DNA of 64,000 nt, taken from assembly GCA_027405735.1 (NCBI GenBank), contig JAPEHQ010000014.1:1364001-1428000 (forward strand). Direction: 5' to 3'. The DNA is from Mucor racemosus. Lineage: Eukaryota > Mucoromycota > Mucoromycetes > Mucorales > Mucoraceae. Positions 11,270 to 23,316 of the stretch are shown piece by piece (within the stretch, counting starts at the first letter, position 1; the number at the start of each line of letters is the position of its first letter). The notes below the pieces were generated by a model that saw only the letters and a program-made list of their open reading frames with translations, was not told where the DNA came from and did not search any database. A program made the translations under genes and the position numbers.

Positions 11270-12192
11270 TTAAAGAAGCAAGTAAGCAGCAATACCAGCG
11301 GCAGCAGCAACGAATGTACTACCAACACGGACACTTTCACCAGCACTTGCAGAAGCAGTAGAAGAAGAAGAAGCGGAAGATCCTGTAGCGCTAGAAACTC
11401 TGGAGGCAATGGATGAAGTTTTAGCACCAATAGCAGAGCTCAAGAAACCACCACCAGATGATGAAGCTTGAGCAGCAGCATATCCAGCGAGACCTGAAGC
11501 TTCAGCTGCTTCAACATCAGAACCATCAACAGAAGCCAAAGAGTTGGCATGGAGATCATCATCATCGTCATGATCACCACCCTTTCCGTTCTTCTTCCAC
11601 TTATTTCCCTCATCATCTTCATCATCATCATGATCGCCACCCTTTCCGTTCTTCTTCCATTTATTTCCCTCATCATCTTCATCATCATCATGATCACCAC
11701 CCTTTCTGTGCTTCTTCCACTTATTTCCCTCATCATCCTTATCATAATGTCCATGTTCATACTCTTCCTCATCTCCGTCCTTATCTTCATACTTGTGCTT
11801 GTTGGACTTCCAGTGAGGCTTACCCTATTTTAAAGTTAACAAAATGTCCCAAATATTAGGAAATTGACATTTCAACTTACGGTGGGTCTAACATTCCAAG
11901 ACTTGGTACGAGTAACTGTCTCTACAACAATAACGGGAGGTCTAGTTTCAACTTGAATACCAGGACCAAAGAAATCAGGTCTTCCGTGAGGACCGCCAGG
12001 ACCAGAGAGATCAGGTCTCCCTTGATGACCGCCAGGACCTTTACCACCTTCTTCCTTGTGTTCATAAGCAGCTACAATAAGGATAAAATGTCAATAAATG
12101 TACTACAAATCTAATTGCAAATCAAGCTCCAACTTACAAACAGCAGTTGTAGCTAAAGCAGCAGTAATAGCGAGGACAGTGAATGACTTCAT
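11270..12192 (-). CDS. Secreted, probably GPI-anchored protein with three acidic/basic repeats
   Basis: Exons are 12192-12138, 12071-11881 and 11824-11270, giving 266 residues. Residues 1-19 form a signal peptide (MKSFTVLAITAALATTAVS). A Gly/Pro-rich part with repeated GRPD units follows, then residues about 84-150 with three copies of a roughly 20-residue unit of pattern EGNKWKK..KGGDHDDDED. Next comes an Ala/Ser-rich stretch and a hydrophobic C-terminal tail (VAAAAGIAAYLLL) after a small-residue region, typical of a GPI-attachment signal. I infer a cell-wall or surface protein. The alternating Lys- and Asp-rich blocks could bind metal or matrix. I do not recognise a named family. A TATA box lies about 105 bp upstream. 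Confidence 0.85.
11572..11752 (-). repeat. Three tandem ~60-bp coding repeats
   Basis: Units of 60 bp encode the Asp-rich/Lys-rich motif of the surface protein. The central and distal units differ by only a few bases, most of them silent (for example AAA/AAG and GGC/GGT). The first unit differs more (KHRK in place of KNGK). The silent changes suggest the protein sequence is kept. Confidence 0.85.
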
Positions 12193-12295
12193 TTTTTATA
12201 TAAATAAAAAGATATATGAAATGGTATTAAAGTGATTGTGTATATTGATCAGAATATATAAGAAAAAAAAAGAGAATGGCATTGAAGATGTTATG

Positions 12296-12305
12296 CTTTT
12301 ATATA
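12296..12305 (-). promoter_or_regulatory. TATA box of the GPI-type protein gene
   Basis: On the minus strand this reads TATATAAAAG, about 105 bp upstream of the ATG at 12192. The match to a canonical TATA box and the spacing make it a good core-promoter candidate. Confidence 0.55.
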
Positions 12306-12664
12306 ATTTCTTAAGATATTTTCCCGACATTTCAAGCAAAGCTAGTCTTAAAAGTAATAATCGGAAGAATTGAACATGTTGCTGATCTATTGCTATTGTT
12401 ACCAAAATTTCAACAAATAAGCTTAATTTCCGTTTTTTTTCTTTGCTCTAATCCAAGGCAACATGTAATGCATAATAGGCTTTATTTCCGTCCTTTTCTT
12501 GTCCAAGGTACCGTAACTGCTATCGGAAATTTCAAACTCATCAATGAAAAATATTAACATTTGCTGATAGTTTTGCCCTACTGTAACCGCAGTTTTTGTT
12601 GCAGACAACACGTAATTTCTCTTTTTCTTTATTTCTCTTTGAATTATTCAAATTAAAAAAAATA

Positions 12665-13351
12665 ATGGGTCTCATGCCTCCAGTATCTAATAGTCCAACA
12701 TTACAAAATGATTATGAATCTTTAATGAAAGATGCACAAGAGCTTATTGCTCGTAAAGACAAACTAGAACAAGAATTAAGAGAATTGGAAGATGTCTTGA
12801 TAGACGCTGGTGTAGGCATGGATACTCCATTGGTTGATAATTCAGGCTTTCCACGATCAGAAATTGATATTCATACCATTAGAACTAGTCGCAATATGAT
12901 TCATCGTTTAAGGAATGATCATCGCGAAATCATGTCCGAAATTGAGAAAATTTTGCATAGAATTCATCAATTAAAGAAAGCTTCAGATGATGTTGCTGAA
13001 TCATCGACTCTATCCAACGTACCAAATGTCGATTCTATCAACACAAATACAGAAAATCTGCATACAAGTAATGAAAGACCTGTCGCTTACGCAGTGATAA
13101 ATGCTGTTGCACCTGATTCACCTGCCTATACAGCTGGATTACGTAGAAATGATCACATTATACAATTTGGAAATATTAATGCGGACAATCATGAACGTCT
13201 ACAAGCTCTCAATATTTTGATTAGTCGTAGTGAAAATCAGGAATTGCCTGTAACTGTCTTGAGAGATGGAATCTTGCTTCAAATGTTGGTTACTCCTAAA
13301 ACTGGGTGGGGAGGAAGAGGCACTTTGGGTTGCCATCTTTTACCTTTATAA
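12665..13351 (+). CDS. NAS2: 26S proteasome assembly chaperone Nas2/PSMD9 (p27), PDZ domain
   Basis: A single exon encodes 228 residues. Family knowledge: PSMD9/Nas2 binds the Rpt5 C-terminus during assembly of the 19S base. The N-terminal half (about residues 10-105) is a helical coiled-coil with the family segments LMKDAQELIARKDKLEQEL, GVGMDTPLVD and GFPRSEIDI. Residues about 140-225 form a PDZ domain with AVAPDSPAYTAGLRRNDHI. The C-terminus GWGGRGTLGCHLLPL is diagnostic. I chose the ATG at 12665 because MGLMPP follows an A-rich leader. The in-frame upstream ATG at 12596 would add 23 unrelated hydrophobic residues. Confidence 0.95.
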   Translation: MGLMPPVSNSPTLQNDYESLMKDAQELIARKDKLEQELRELEDVLIDAGVGMDTPLVDNSGFPRSEIDIHTIRTSRNMIHRLRNDHREIMSEIEKILHRIHQLKKASDDVAESSTLSNVPNVDSINTNTENLHTSNERPVAYAVINAVAPDSPAYTAGLRRNDHIIQFGNINADNHERLQALNILISRSENQELPVTVLRDGILLQMLVTPKTGWGGRGTLGCHLLPL

Positions 13352-14496
13352 TTGTATTCACCTTAAATAAATAAATCAAGAACACTTGAGTGTATTATTA
13401 TTGTATAAAAACTGAATGCTCCATGTGAAAATATTGTAGAATGGCCTTTGTATGTAACGTGTGTGTTGTATATATATACATATACACATGTTTGTTTGTT
13501 CTTGTTGATAACAATTCATCAATACAACATTTTATCATTACCTTAATAGATCTCATTTAATATTACTTTCAAGAGCATATGACTAAATTTAACGCAAATG
13601 AATATGAATCAATCAATCATTGATTTTGTGTACATGTTTATCTGTAGACATATAGATTCCAGATTTACGTTAGATCTGTGTATGTATTTGATGAATATGT
13701 TGCAGTTATTTTTTAAATTTCATAACGGATATATATGTCGATATCAAAAATTATCGGAATTCAGGATTTCTCCTTCTGTTCTACAGTAGTAGAAATAAAA
13801 TAGGGTTCTTTTATTACTTTAAATCAAATTTATACATTTTTTGAGCGAGTTTTTAACATCTTTGAAGGCTTCTTTACAATACTTGATTTTTTTAAAATAA
13901 GATTTCATAATCTTTTGTGCATTATTGATTTTCCTGTTTTTGTTTTTGTTTTTGTTTTGGCAAACAATTATAGAAGGGCCATTTCGTTATTTCAATTCAA
14001 AATATACAGGTACATTTAAAATTCCAGATCAGTGGAAAAGAGGTTGCACTGTCGACCACCAGCAGTAGCAGGCTTCCTTCATACTACGTTCTATTGTTCT
14101 TGATTTAAAACTTTGCATTGAACAAAATTATAGCTGCGTTTGAGAGTGCAATTTACATTTTATTTCAATGGAAATGTTAATCGAGACCTTAATTTCGTAT
14201 TATGGTGCCATAAATACTCTCAATTTTTACCATATACAGTACGTTTGGATTTAATTTGATTTGATGCTTCTACTTCCAAGTAAATGTTCTATAAAAGTAT
14301 TAAAGGCTCTGCCACAGTGATTCTATTAATAAAACTGCATCATATGTATTTACATAAACGACAATATCATATTGTGCTACTTCAATACCAAGCATACCTG
14401 TGAATCTCAAATTTAAGAGCATTTAGTTATAAATACAGTCAGGGCACAGTTCGATTTACCTTTTGTCTATTGCTTAATTACATCTTTCAATTAAAA
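13352..14496. other. Intergenic spacer, no gene seen
   Basis: AT-rich sequence with a TATATATACATATACACATG run near 13,470-13,490 and a TTTTTG run near 13,935-13,955. There is no coding frame with family features. It contains the 3' UTR of the PSMD9 homologue and the promoter of the glycine-rich-domain gene. Confidence 0.5.
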
Positions 14497-17123
14497 ATGA
14501 AATTCGATGAAAAGTATGTTCCTCTTAAATACGATTGGCATCTGTTTAGCGCTGTCAGAAGCCATCAAGTTTATGAGTATCTCTTGTTATTGAAAAGGTT
14601 TGTTGAATTCTCCAAAGATATGTCTGAGGAATTCATGAGAATGTATCTTGTGCGTGCTGAATATCGATATTTTAAGTGGATTTTTCATCAAGAAGTACCT
14701 TTTCAAAGAATCCACGAGCGTGCATTAGGTAATGAGTTATATATACTTTTATGTGCTTGAAATTTATTAACCTCGAAATGTAGATGTCGCATTTTTTATA
14801 CAAGCTCACAGACTTTATCCTTTGCAATTCTATGAAGATAGATTACGAAATACACACAATACACCATTAGAGAATACCTATAATGTAAGATCATAATCTA
14901 TTACCATACAAAATGCGTGTGTAATAATATCTCTCTTTTATTTTAAAGTGTACATACGTTGACTACATAGCATCTGCGTGGAAGGGAATTATGGGAGACG
15001 ATGAACCTTATAATTTTACTAGCGAAAATTTTATGGAGTCCTGTAATACAAGCTGCGCAGAACTAACTTGTATTGTTTGCTTTATTCAAATAAATGTTAA
15101 ATGGTACAACGAAACACCAACTGAATAAATGACGCTTCATTCATTAGTAACACAATGTAAATTTGATAGGAACGACTTTACTGAATGGAGACTTGATCAC
15201 AATGTGGCGCTGCAATGTCACCGTTGTGATACTATCTTTACTATACATCATGTGGGAAGAACAAATATGATTACTGACCTAATAAAGCATAAATCATTTC
15301 CGTAAGTTTTAATACTTGATGCCAGATATGAAAAGAGACTAAATTTATATATAGAACCAAAAACCAGTATCCTGATATCGTTGAATTATTCAAGTCATAC
15401 AAGGATTTACAAGATTTAGATTTCAATTCAGGACTGAATGGAATTCGAGATTTCTTGGTCAAAAAACAAAAAGAAAAAGGAATTCAAGATCACTCCTCAG
15501 TACACAGTAAATACTCAGAATAATATGATTGATGTTTTCATGTACGATACTAATGGCATAAAGTTAGATTTTATGACTGAGATAAATGAAGTGTACTTCA
15601 TGAATCCTTATATTGGAAGTTCAGTTGATTTGATTCAAGCGGTTGCTGAACAATATAAATTCTCATATCATGTAACTCAAAATATTAAATGGAATGATTC
15701 GCATGACTATAATCTCAGTTCAGGACAATACAATGAATTTATGCAATTAATCAAGAAGGCTAAAAACCCTACAATGGTTGCAATTCCATCTATTCGAGCA
15801 GGTATTTATTTGTCCTCTGAAGTTTATAATTATATATTCAGATATTATATAGATGTTGTTTGGCATACACACATGTTAGACCACTATAATTATGTAGCAT
15901 ACACAAAAAAAGAAACTGGAAGCATATTGGACCATAACAATATTCCTTATGGCACAGAAAAATGGCTTACTGATATGACAAATGTAGAGTGGAAGCTTTT
16001 GCAAGCTAAAAATTTACAAAATAGGGCGGTAGAAAAAACTAAAAAGGGACAATTAACAAAGATAAAAATTTGGTCATATCATATGCTCAAAACTGCACTT
16101 CAACCGGTCGTTGGCTACAAACAATATAATGTAGAAGAGGCTAGTTATCATGGTAAAGGTATGCGACTGATGTTTTAAATATTTAATGCATGCTGTTAAT
16201 AATTTATATTAATGGCGCAGATGGAATCAAAGATTTTGATAATCTCCAATTTATTTTAACACGCACGCAACATAATTTTGAGAAATTAAAAGATACAACA
16301 TCTACTGATAATAGTGGTAAAGCAATTGTGTTGATAACATCTATAACATTATAATAATACTAATGACGGAGCATAGGACCTGTGTTTGAATGGAACCTAG
16401 AAGAATTCAATATGGTTCGTCCCTCATACTCTAAAGGTGTTTATATTATTGTAATAATGTATGCTTAATAATCATCTAACAATTATTGATAGTGCATCAA
16501 ACAAGTAAATATCGAATTAAGCTTTAAATGAAAAATTATATATATATAACTCTTGGCTTTAACTAACTATATACGTTCTTAACCTAGCTGGAGAACTAGC
16601 TGAAATTTCAGAAGAAGATTACATCAAGATTCCTTTTCGTCCCAAAGTAAATCGATCTCTGAAATCAAACATTGTGGAAGAAGATTCAAGAAAAAACCCA
16701 ACAGAGAATCCTCATTTTGACTGGCATGAAGCTAACATATCATGGTGGGCTTACAATTTGAAAGATTCTACTGAATACAAGGATCTCCGAGATCGTTTAT
16801 ATTATCATCGTGGCATTATTGGCTCAATGTTTGCGCAGTTAAAAATTCCTGACAATGTTAAGGCAAAGATATTTTATAAGAAACCGATCGTCAGAAAAAC
16901 CAGAAACTATGGCTATTCATATAACGAAAGTGGAGGTGGAGGATCTGGCGGCGGAGGGGGATTTGGTGAAGGTGGTGGAGGGGGGTTTGGTGAAGGTGGC
17001 AGTGGAGGGGGGTTTGGTGAAGGTGGCGGTGGAGGGGGATTTGGTGAAGGTGGTGGTGGTGGGGGGTGTGGTGAAGGTGGTGGAGGGGGATTTGGTGAAG
17101 GTGGTGGATGCAGTGGATTATAG
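14497..17123 (+). CDS. Glycine-rich domain-containing protein (DUF1399/GRDP-like), many short exons
   Basis: The model is 14497-14728, 14784-14884, 14949-15103, 15170-15301, 15355-15506, 15625-15801, 15853-16158, 16221-16316, 16377-16436, 16588-17123, about 537 residues. A 12-nt exon at 16493-16504 is also frame-compatible. Introns are 49-151 nt and several carry in-frame stops, so no long ORF reveals the gene. The N-terminal half has the DUF1399 hallmarks: FFIQAHRLYPLQFYEDRL, WKGIMGDDEP, a CHRC pair, and DVVWHTHMLDHYNY near residues 206-219. The C-terminal ~60 residues are GGGGGFGEG repeats. Plant and fungal GRDPs are linked to stress and development, but the biochemical role is unknown. Two junctions (the exon 5/6 intron of 118 nt and the micro-exon) are less certain. 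Confidence 0.85.
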
Positions 17124-18059
17124 AATCTCCATTGCTCAAATATGCACATGTCGCCACAAAAAGTAAGTCTTTGCCATGATGTTTTATGGGCTTAAATATG
17201 GAACAATGTATATTTATATCATCAATGAATCTAGTTCAGAATTTAAAAAAAAATACTTCATATTGCATTGTTTTATATTGCAATATCAATGATCAAATGC
17301 ATACAATAACCCAAACCACTTTATTAAATAAATCACTTTTCGTAAAAAAAAATGAACCGAGCTATAAAAAGAAAATTTTATGTTATATCACGTTTGTAGT
17401 CTATGCTTGCAATTGGAAAATGAAGCTGTAATTTGGATTTAAAAAAAAAGATGTATTTGTCATTGTAGGCAAACTTCTGATACCGGAAACTACGCTCTCC
17501 AGTGTCTTTGTTATATCTTAAAGAAATGAAGCATATTCAAATGAGTTCGGCAGTACGTTGCGAAGATGAAATATATGCGATCTCTATCCGCTTTTTCAAG
17601 CTTTATATACCTGTTATGCATCAGTGCTTAATTATAACAATTAAATACAAAAAAGAAATGAATATTAATAAAGCTTCGGCTTGAAAACCTCTATTTGTGA
17701 ACTAGACTTGGTACATAACAAAAATATTGCTAGACCTACTTACCGAGGCATCAAAACAGTAAACCGTATGCAGATGACTTGAAATGGATAAAGTATTCTA
17801 AGTACTAGAGTAGCCTTTGTTGCTAAGATTTTCTGATATTCAGTCTTTGTCATTCAGTTTGTTTCTTTTAGGAACATCTTCTAATAATAAAAAATAACAC
17901 ATTCACTTTATAAAACTTCATCTGGCTTGATTAGAGGTACACTTTATGATTGGCGAACTTTATTATAATTTGATATACTCAGAAACGGTTACGCTTTATA
18001 AGTTAAAATAGATTTTGATTTGTTTTGTAGATATTTGGTCGAGCAAAATTTTAATTTTT
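17124..18059. other. AT-rich spacer, nothing recognised
   Basis: I see no supportable gene. Short frames of 60-81 codons at 17,186-17,684 lack family features. Their codons follow base composition. Confidence 0.5.
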
Positions 18060-19330
18060 AAGTTTTCTATCTTCAACATCGGAGCGTGCTCTCTTTTCTA
18101 TAACTAACCTCATACTAAACATTTTTAGGATATACTTTAGACACTACTAAACAGACATAAATTGGTCGCATTATGCTACCTATCCCTAAATTTATTTTAT
18201 AACTCACAAAAGACTCAAAAACGCGTAAAATTCACTGCTTTTTCCTTGAAAACTGGGTCTCACTTTTCATCCCTGCTCTACTTTTTTTTTCACTAAATAA
18301 CACCAAGAAAAAATTATATGCTAATGTACCTGAGATGTTCAACTTTACTTCAAAAACAAGTATCCGGAAATATCCTACTTTTTGCGGTCGATATTAATTT
18401 TTCAGTGTTAAGGTTTCAGATTTTTTACGCGTATTTTACTGCTAATGGATTGAAAACTTTGAGGCATCATATCTCTATGAAAAATTAAGCTATACTAACA
18501 CTTTCTAATAATATAATTTACTTGTTTTGAAGTGCTCTATAATATATTTTAGTATAAAAAAATTCTGAGAACTTTTATTTTTTTCATTTTTTTTTCGCAT
18601 TTCTTAGTAGGTTTCAAAATATTGGCTAAATTGAGCAACATTTTTTTTGCATTCATGTCATTAAGCCCATTGAGCTCTCTCGGACCCAATTTAGAGTTTT
18701 TCAAAATATTGATTTTTCGTGGAGATATTTTCAAAAATGTGTACAAAGAGACACCCTCATCTCTAACCTCGATTTTCCCCTTGTATACCCTCATCCCAAA
18801 TTCTGAAACAGAAAAAAATTTGGACAAAAATGTTTGCTTCTCTACGAATAATGCAGCTAAAAACTTTTGCAATAGCTCAATCGATAGATAATTTTTTTGT
18901 GCATCATTTCAATTTATTATATTTTAAAAATATTTATAAAAAGTGATGTGTATCTTCAGAAAACCTCTGAAATTTCAATTGCATTTTGCGCACAATTTAA
19001 TGTGGAATGTTTGTCTAAATTTTATTTAGATGGATGCAGAATCCAAAACTGTACAAAAACTATTCAGTACACTCGGTCAACTTACTTTGCAGTTCATGAA
19101 CATTTAAACGATTTTGTTTTTTGAATCATTTTTCATCCATTTTTTTCATCAAATCGATTTTGGAACTCAGTCAGCATAAGCTGCTGTAAGCTGTAATGTT
19201 AACAATTACTTTGATTATCTCGACAAAAAATCAATATTTTTCGATGATACAAAAAATACACAATATATTTTAGTTGGTTCTATACTTCAACTATAAAGTT
19301 AAAATTTTAAAATCGACTGTAGGTCAATCT
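18060..19330 (-). repeat. Dispersed repeat element B, copy 1 (inverted, 5'-truncated)
   Basis: The reverse complement matches the element at 45.8-47.0 kb and 55.6-56.8 kb over its 3' two-thirds. Shared landmarks are TTTCTGTTTCAGAATTTGGG, the AGAGAGCTCAA block, GCATAATGCGACC and, at the extreme end, GAGCACGCTCC-like sequence. It keeps a 107-codon frame at 18,549-18,872 (minus) matching the other copies. It begins, in element orientation, at about 19,327, so the 5' third is missing. The element class is unknown. Confidence 0.8.
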
Positions 19331-20901
19331 TAGGTTACAGTAGTTTATTCGCTTTAAATTCAGACGAAATTATTATTTTTTTGGATGAAATAAAATTTAA
19401 GTTTAGACGAAACAGAATAGAATTTGGAACCAAATCAGAGTAGGATTGGGACAAGCAGAGAATTGATTTGAGATAAATATAAAAAATAGCAGAGAAAGGA
19501 GATTTAATAAAGATATTCCATTTTGATAACAAATAGTTGTACTTACGTTGAACCAACCCGAAGGTCAGCCAAAGGTCATCATATACCACCGTATAGTTGT
19601 ATGGCAAAGCTATTATAGAAGACGTAAGAACAATTTTTTAGTAAATGAGACAATAAACCTTCAGGAAAGCAATGCTACATAAAAACGGACCTTTTTTTTG
19701 TTAAGAATTTTATGCGGCCATTCAGTGTTACATATTAACACCTTTTTTTTAATGTAGTTTCAAAAGAATAAACGGTAGTGAGACAGAAACAGAGATAGAG
19801 AGAGAGAGGCATTTTGTCAGCAATTAACCTTGAACCAATAAAGATAAAAATGCATGATTCTTGAGATTTGAGGGTAAAAAAAACCTACTCTAATGTAGCT
19901 ATGGGAGGGGGAAAAACCTTGCAAATATTGAGTACACCAATATAAAGACATAGAGAAGATCGCAGGCTAAAAATAACCTTTAGGTCTTGGATACACCATC
20001 TTGAAAAAGTAAAGGTACCAAATTGCGTTATTGAAACATAACAAAGACCACCGGCTTAAAAAAGACTTCTGCAGGGAGTAATGGGGAGGGGGAAAAACCT
20101 TGTGGATCTTTTAAAAGCAGTAGAGACACCATCATAATAACATATATTGAACCACAGCAATCAGGAGAGCTTTGGAATCGATACTCAAATGCAGACAGAG
20201 AGACACAGAGAGAGATACAGAGTAAGAAGACTTGTAGATCTTGAATAGAAATACAGAACGCTTGAGCAATGCTTCACCTTTTATTAGGTAAAGGTTCGAT
20301 TTGCTCTATCTTTTCGATGTGATACTTATATTTAGTCTTGTCATCATGAGAGCAGAATAGTGAGTCTATAATAAACATATATTTAAAGTATTTAAAGTAA
20401 TCAATATTTACACATACCATATTTGAAGCAAAAGAAACATAATATAAAGAAATAGGAAAGATAGAGAAAGGAATAATTTTTTTTATAGATTCATTTATAT
20501 GCAAAAATTACTGATAAATTACATTTGCCAATATTGGATAGGAAATCCCCGTCTTAAATCAGAAGTCTAGAGCGGTAAACATTTTCAAAGAGTACTCATG
20601 ATAGAGAACTTGTATATACCTTATTTAAGAGTTATATATATCAAACCACCCAACCTTCTGTAATATGTTAAATAACTACGAGAGAGAATATAATTAATAT
20701 TTAATTAGAATATAATAGTTTACATTTGCTCATTCAAAAAATTCACAATGTAAATGAAGAAAATCGCGATTGAGAAAGATTCAATATGTATTTAGCATTT
20801 TATAAATCATAAATAAGGAAAAAAAAAAAAAAGACATTATAATATACGAAGAGGTCAAAATTCAATTGAAAAATACCATTTGCTTTATTTTAAACAAACT
20901 A

Positions 20902-20997
20902 AATAAGACCATTTGGCTTCTTCGGAAGCAAGACATACACAAATTTTACAACGAAAAGCTCAAGAAGAAAAAGCAGATATACTATTAAGCATATGAA
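20902..20997 (+). pseudogene. Possible coding relic
   Basis: The frame reads HLASSEARHTQILQRKAQEE, then KADILLSI and TGA. The amino-acid composition (Gln, Glu, Ala, Arg, Lys) is unlike the Phe/Ile/Asn/Lys-rich translations of the surrounding AT-rich DNA, which suggests a decayed exon. There is no start and no family match. Confidence 0.2.
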
Positions 20998-23120
20998 TTT
21001 TAAGCATTGAATCATAGCAAGAGAACTAAAAAAAACCAAAGCACTGTAACAGAATTGACTAACCACACCATTATCAAATGTTTAAACGGCCTAGTGATCT
21101 ATGTCTTTATAATGAATGAAAATGAATAGCTGTAAGTGCATCGCTATATTTTTTTTCATCCCCATGGATAATATCTCTTTCATTTTTTCATTACAGTATT
21201 ATCGAACACCTGCAACTGGTAGTATAATTTACTTTTAACTTTACTATGATGCTTTATTCTACTATTAGTGTGTTATATCATGTCTCTAATTGCATTTTCA
21301 CCTCTTATTAAAACAAAAGCATAATATAACATGATTTGGAAAGGATTTTTTTTGGACTAAGAAGAGAAGATTAGCTACTTTATAAGTAGCAAAAATAACT
21401 GAAAGATATCACTGCATCTTGTGATTTTTTTTCTTTCGATGTGTATTTTCATCTTCTTTTATAATAACAGAAAGTTAACTACAATATACTTTTTAGCCTT
21501 GATTGTTCTGAGCATGACAAAATTATAATCATCAGTTCAATTCATAAAAATTAAAGTTCTATATTAACCAACTAGCGTCTAGAAATAATACCTTCTTCAT
21601 CTGAAATTTATTCCCAATTTGTATGGATTTACATTCTCATTGTGTTTACATTTCGTTTGGCCATTTTCTCAATATATAATTATAATGGCCAAAATTCAAT
21701 CGAAAATCGTCCTGAAATGTCTGAATTTCAAGTGAAAATACTATAATAAAATACCGCTATTTTAGGTCTAAACAATTCTTGAAACATGTTGCCAAAAAAG
21801 TGTCTATAGTTGTGAGGGAAGATCTGAAGAAATTGCCAACCTTTGTATGGAAAAAGTAGGTCAAAAATGGCTCGAAATCATATATCACGATATCTTTGAC
21901 GTACATGATAATTCTGCATGGTTTTAAGCCCAAAAGCATTGGAGTTTTCATGTAAAAGAGCCACTTTTATTTAGGCTGTTGCTTCTTGATTACCATGAGC
22001 CCATAATACCATGATAAATTGCTTCGCAAGTGGAAGTTTAGCAAGATAAACTAGTGCAGGGCCCTTCTTAACAATAACACGTCTAAAAAAGAACGTCGCG
22101 AAAACAGTTATTTCAAGGTTTGCTCCAATGATCTAGGATTACAATCACCTAAATTTCAAACAAGCGACACCATAAATTATTTGTATGTTGCTGCAAAAAA
22201 AGGGGCACCTTTTCATTAAATCTGGAAGAAAGTTAAATCTCTCAATGTCAAATCCTGTGTATTGATGATAATTCAAATGCTGGATTTACTTGGCTATTAG
22301 TGCCATTTTTTACCGGCTGTCTTATACAGCATGAACTCATAAATTGGCTTGAATAGTTACTCAATGAACTGTACATAAGCTACATTAAGATTGATTTTCA
22401 ACTATGTTCATTTGAAAAAGGGTGTGCCCAAATAGGAAGTCTGATAAAACAAAAAAGCGAAGCACGAGAACCTCTTTCCATTTATAGAGCACCTGATTAA
22501 ATGCTATGATTTAGAAAATTGAATGGGTACTATGCTATTAATTAAACTACAAGAATATTCCAGCCTTTTTTATACAACATAATAGAATGATTTTACTGCT
22601 GTTACGATAGCAAATTTAGCTTTACAAAACAAACAAAAAATAGCTCACTTAATCAATGATCCCCCTCCCCCCGTATAACATTTTATCATTTGTCACTCTA
22701 ATACTAAAGAATAATGTATAAAGCAGATTGTATTGATTATACAAGCGGCCTCATAGTAAGTGTGAGAGTCGCCAGTCATTTACATTTTGAAAGAGCCAAT
22801 TTTGAATGGCTAAGTTTTTATTGTCCTGTGCTAATCCATGTATATACATTATGACACTTTATTTCAACTTGGCTATCTGTTTTGCTCCGTTTCACTCTTT
22901 ACTATTTTTAAAATGCCCTATCTGTAATTTAAGAGATGTGCTCAAAACAGACAATCTGTATCTCATTTAGGCTTGAGCAATTCCAATGTCATTTTAAAAC
23001 TATAACAATAGTTAATAATTATACAGTTGCATGTTGATTTAGGATACGTTTTATCCAAAAACTAGCCCATCAGCCATTCTATCAGCTCACTTCCATTAGA
23101 TCGTCTGTTTAGATAATTCT

Positions 23121-23127
<7 letters not shown>

Positions 23128-23160
<33 letters not shown>
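23128..23160. repeat. Long T homopolymer
   Basis: An uninterrupted T run of a little over 30 bases lies about 60 bp upstream of the TATA box of the small Ser-rich gene. Such poly(dA:dT) tracts are known to exclude nucleosomes, so a promoter role is plausible. Other long runs lie in island promoters and introns of this window. Confidence 0.6.
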
Positions 23161-23218
23161 CAATCTGAGAAATAACCTCAGTCGATCGGTTTTAATTTGG
23201 AAGGTGTCAAATTTCAAG

Positions 23219-23226
23219 TATAAATA
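23219..23226 (+). promoter_or_regulatory. TATA box of the small Ser-rich gene
   Basis: TATAAATA sits 98 bp before the ATG at 23317. A pyrimidine-rich leader (TCTCTCTTTTCTTTTTC) follows. The arrangement is that of a complete promoter in an otherwise repeat-rich region. Confidence 0.55.
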
Positions 23227-23316
23227 CTAGAGGGTCCTGAAAGAAATAAAAGCAATTGCTATCTATCTCTCTTTTCTTTTTCTACATTCCTTTTGTTAAT
23301 TTATATAGCTTGCAAA

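Larger units (their letters stand above)
19331..23316. other. Long AT-rich desert
   Basis: There is no supportable gene. Contents I can point to are a short duplicated motif GGAGGGGGAAAAACCTTG at about 19,904 and 20,087; CA/GA-rich runs (AGAGAGAGAG near 19,796, ACACAGAGAGAGATAC near 20,203); a possible coding relic at 20,902-20,997; CCCCCTCCCCCC near 22,661; and a T homopolymer of just over 30 bases at about 23,128-23,160. Confidence 0.5.

Noticed and set aside
15122..15140. In-frame TAA in the DUF1399 gene as a nonsense mutation
   Set aside because: A 66-nt GTACAA...GATAG intron spanning it restores a continuous frame (KWNDFTEWRLD), so no pseudogene is needed.
16891..17157. Pro/His-rich minus-strand frames
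   Set aside because: They are the complement of the Gly-rich repeat in the DUF1399 gene, not proline-rich proteins.
18549..18891. Element B frames as ordinary host genes
   Set aside because: The same frames recur in every copy of a dispersed repeat, are open on both strands, and have no start context or known domain.
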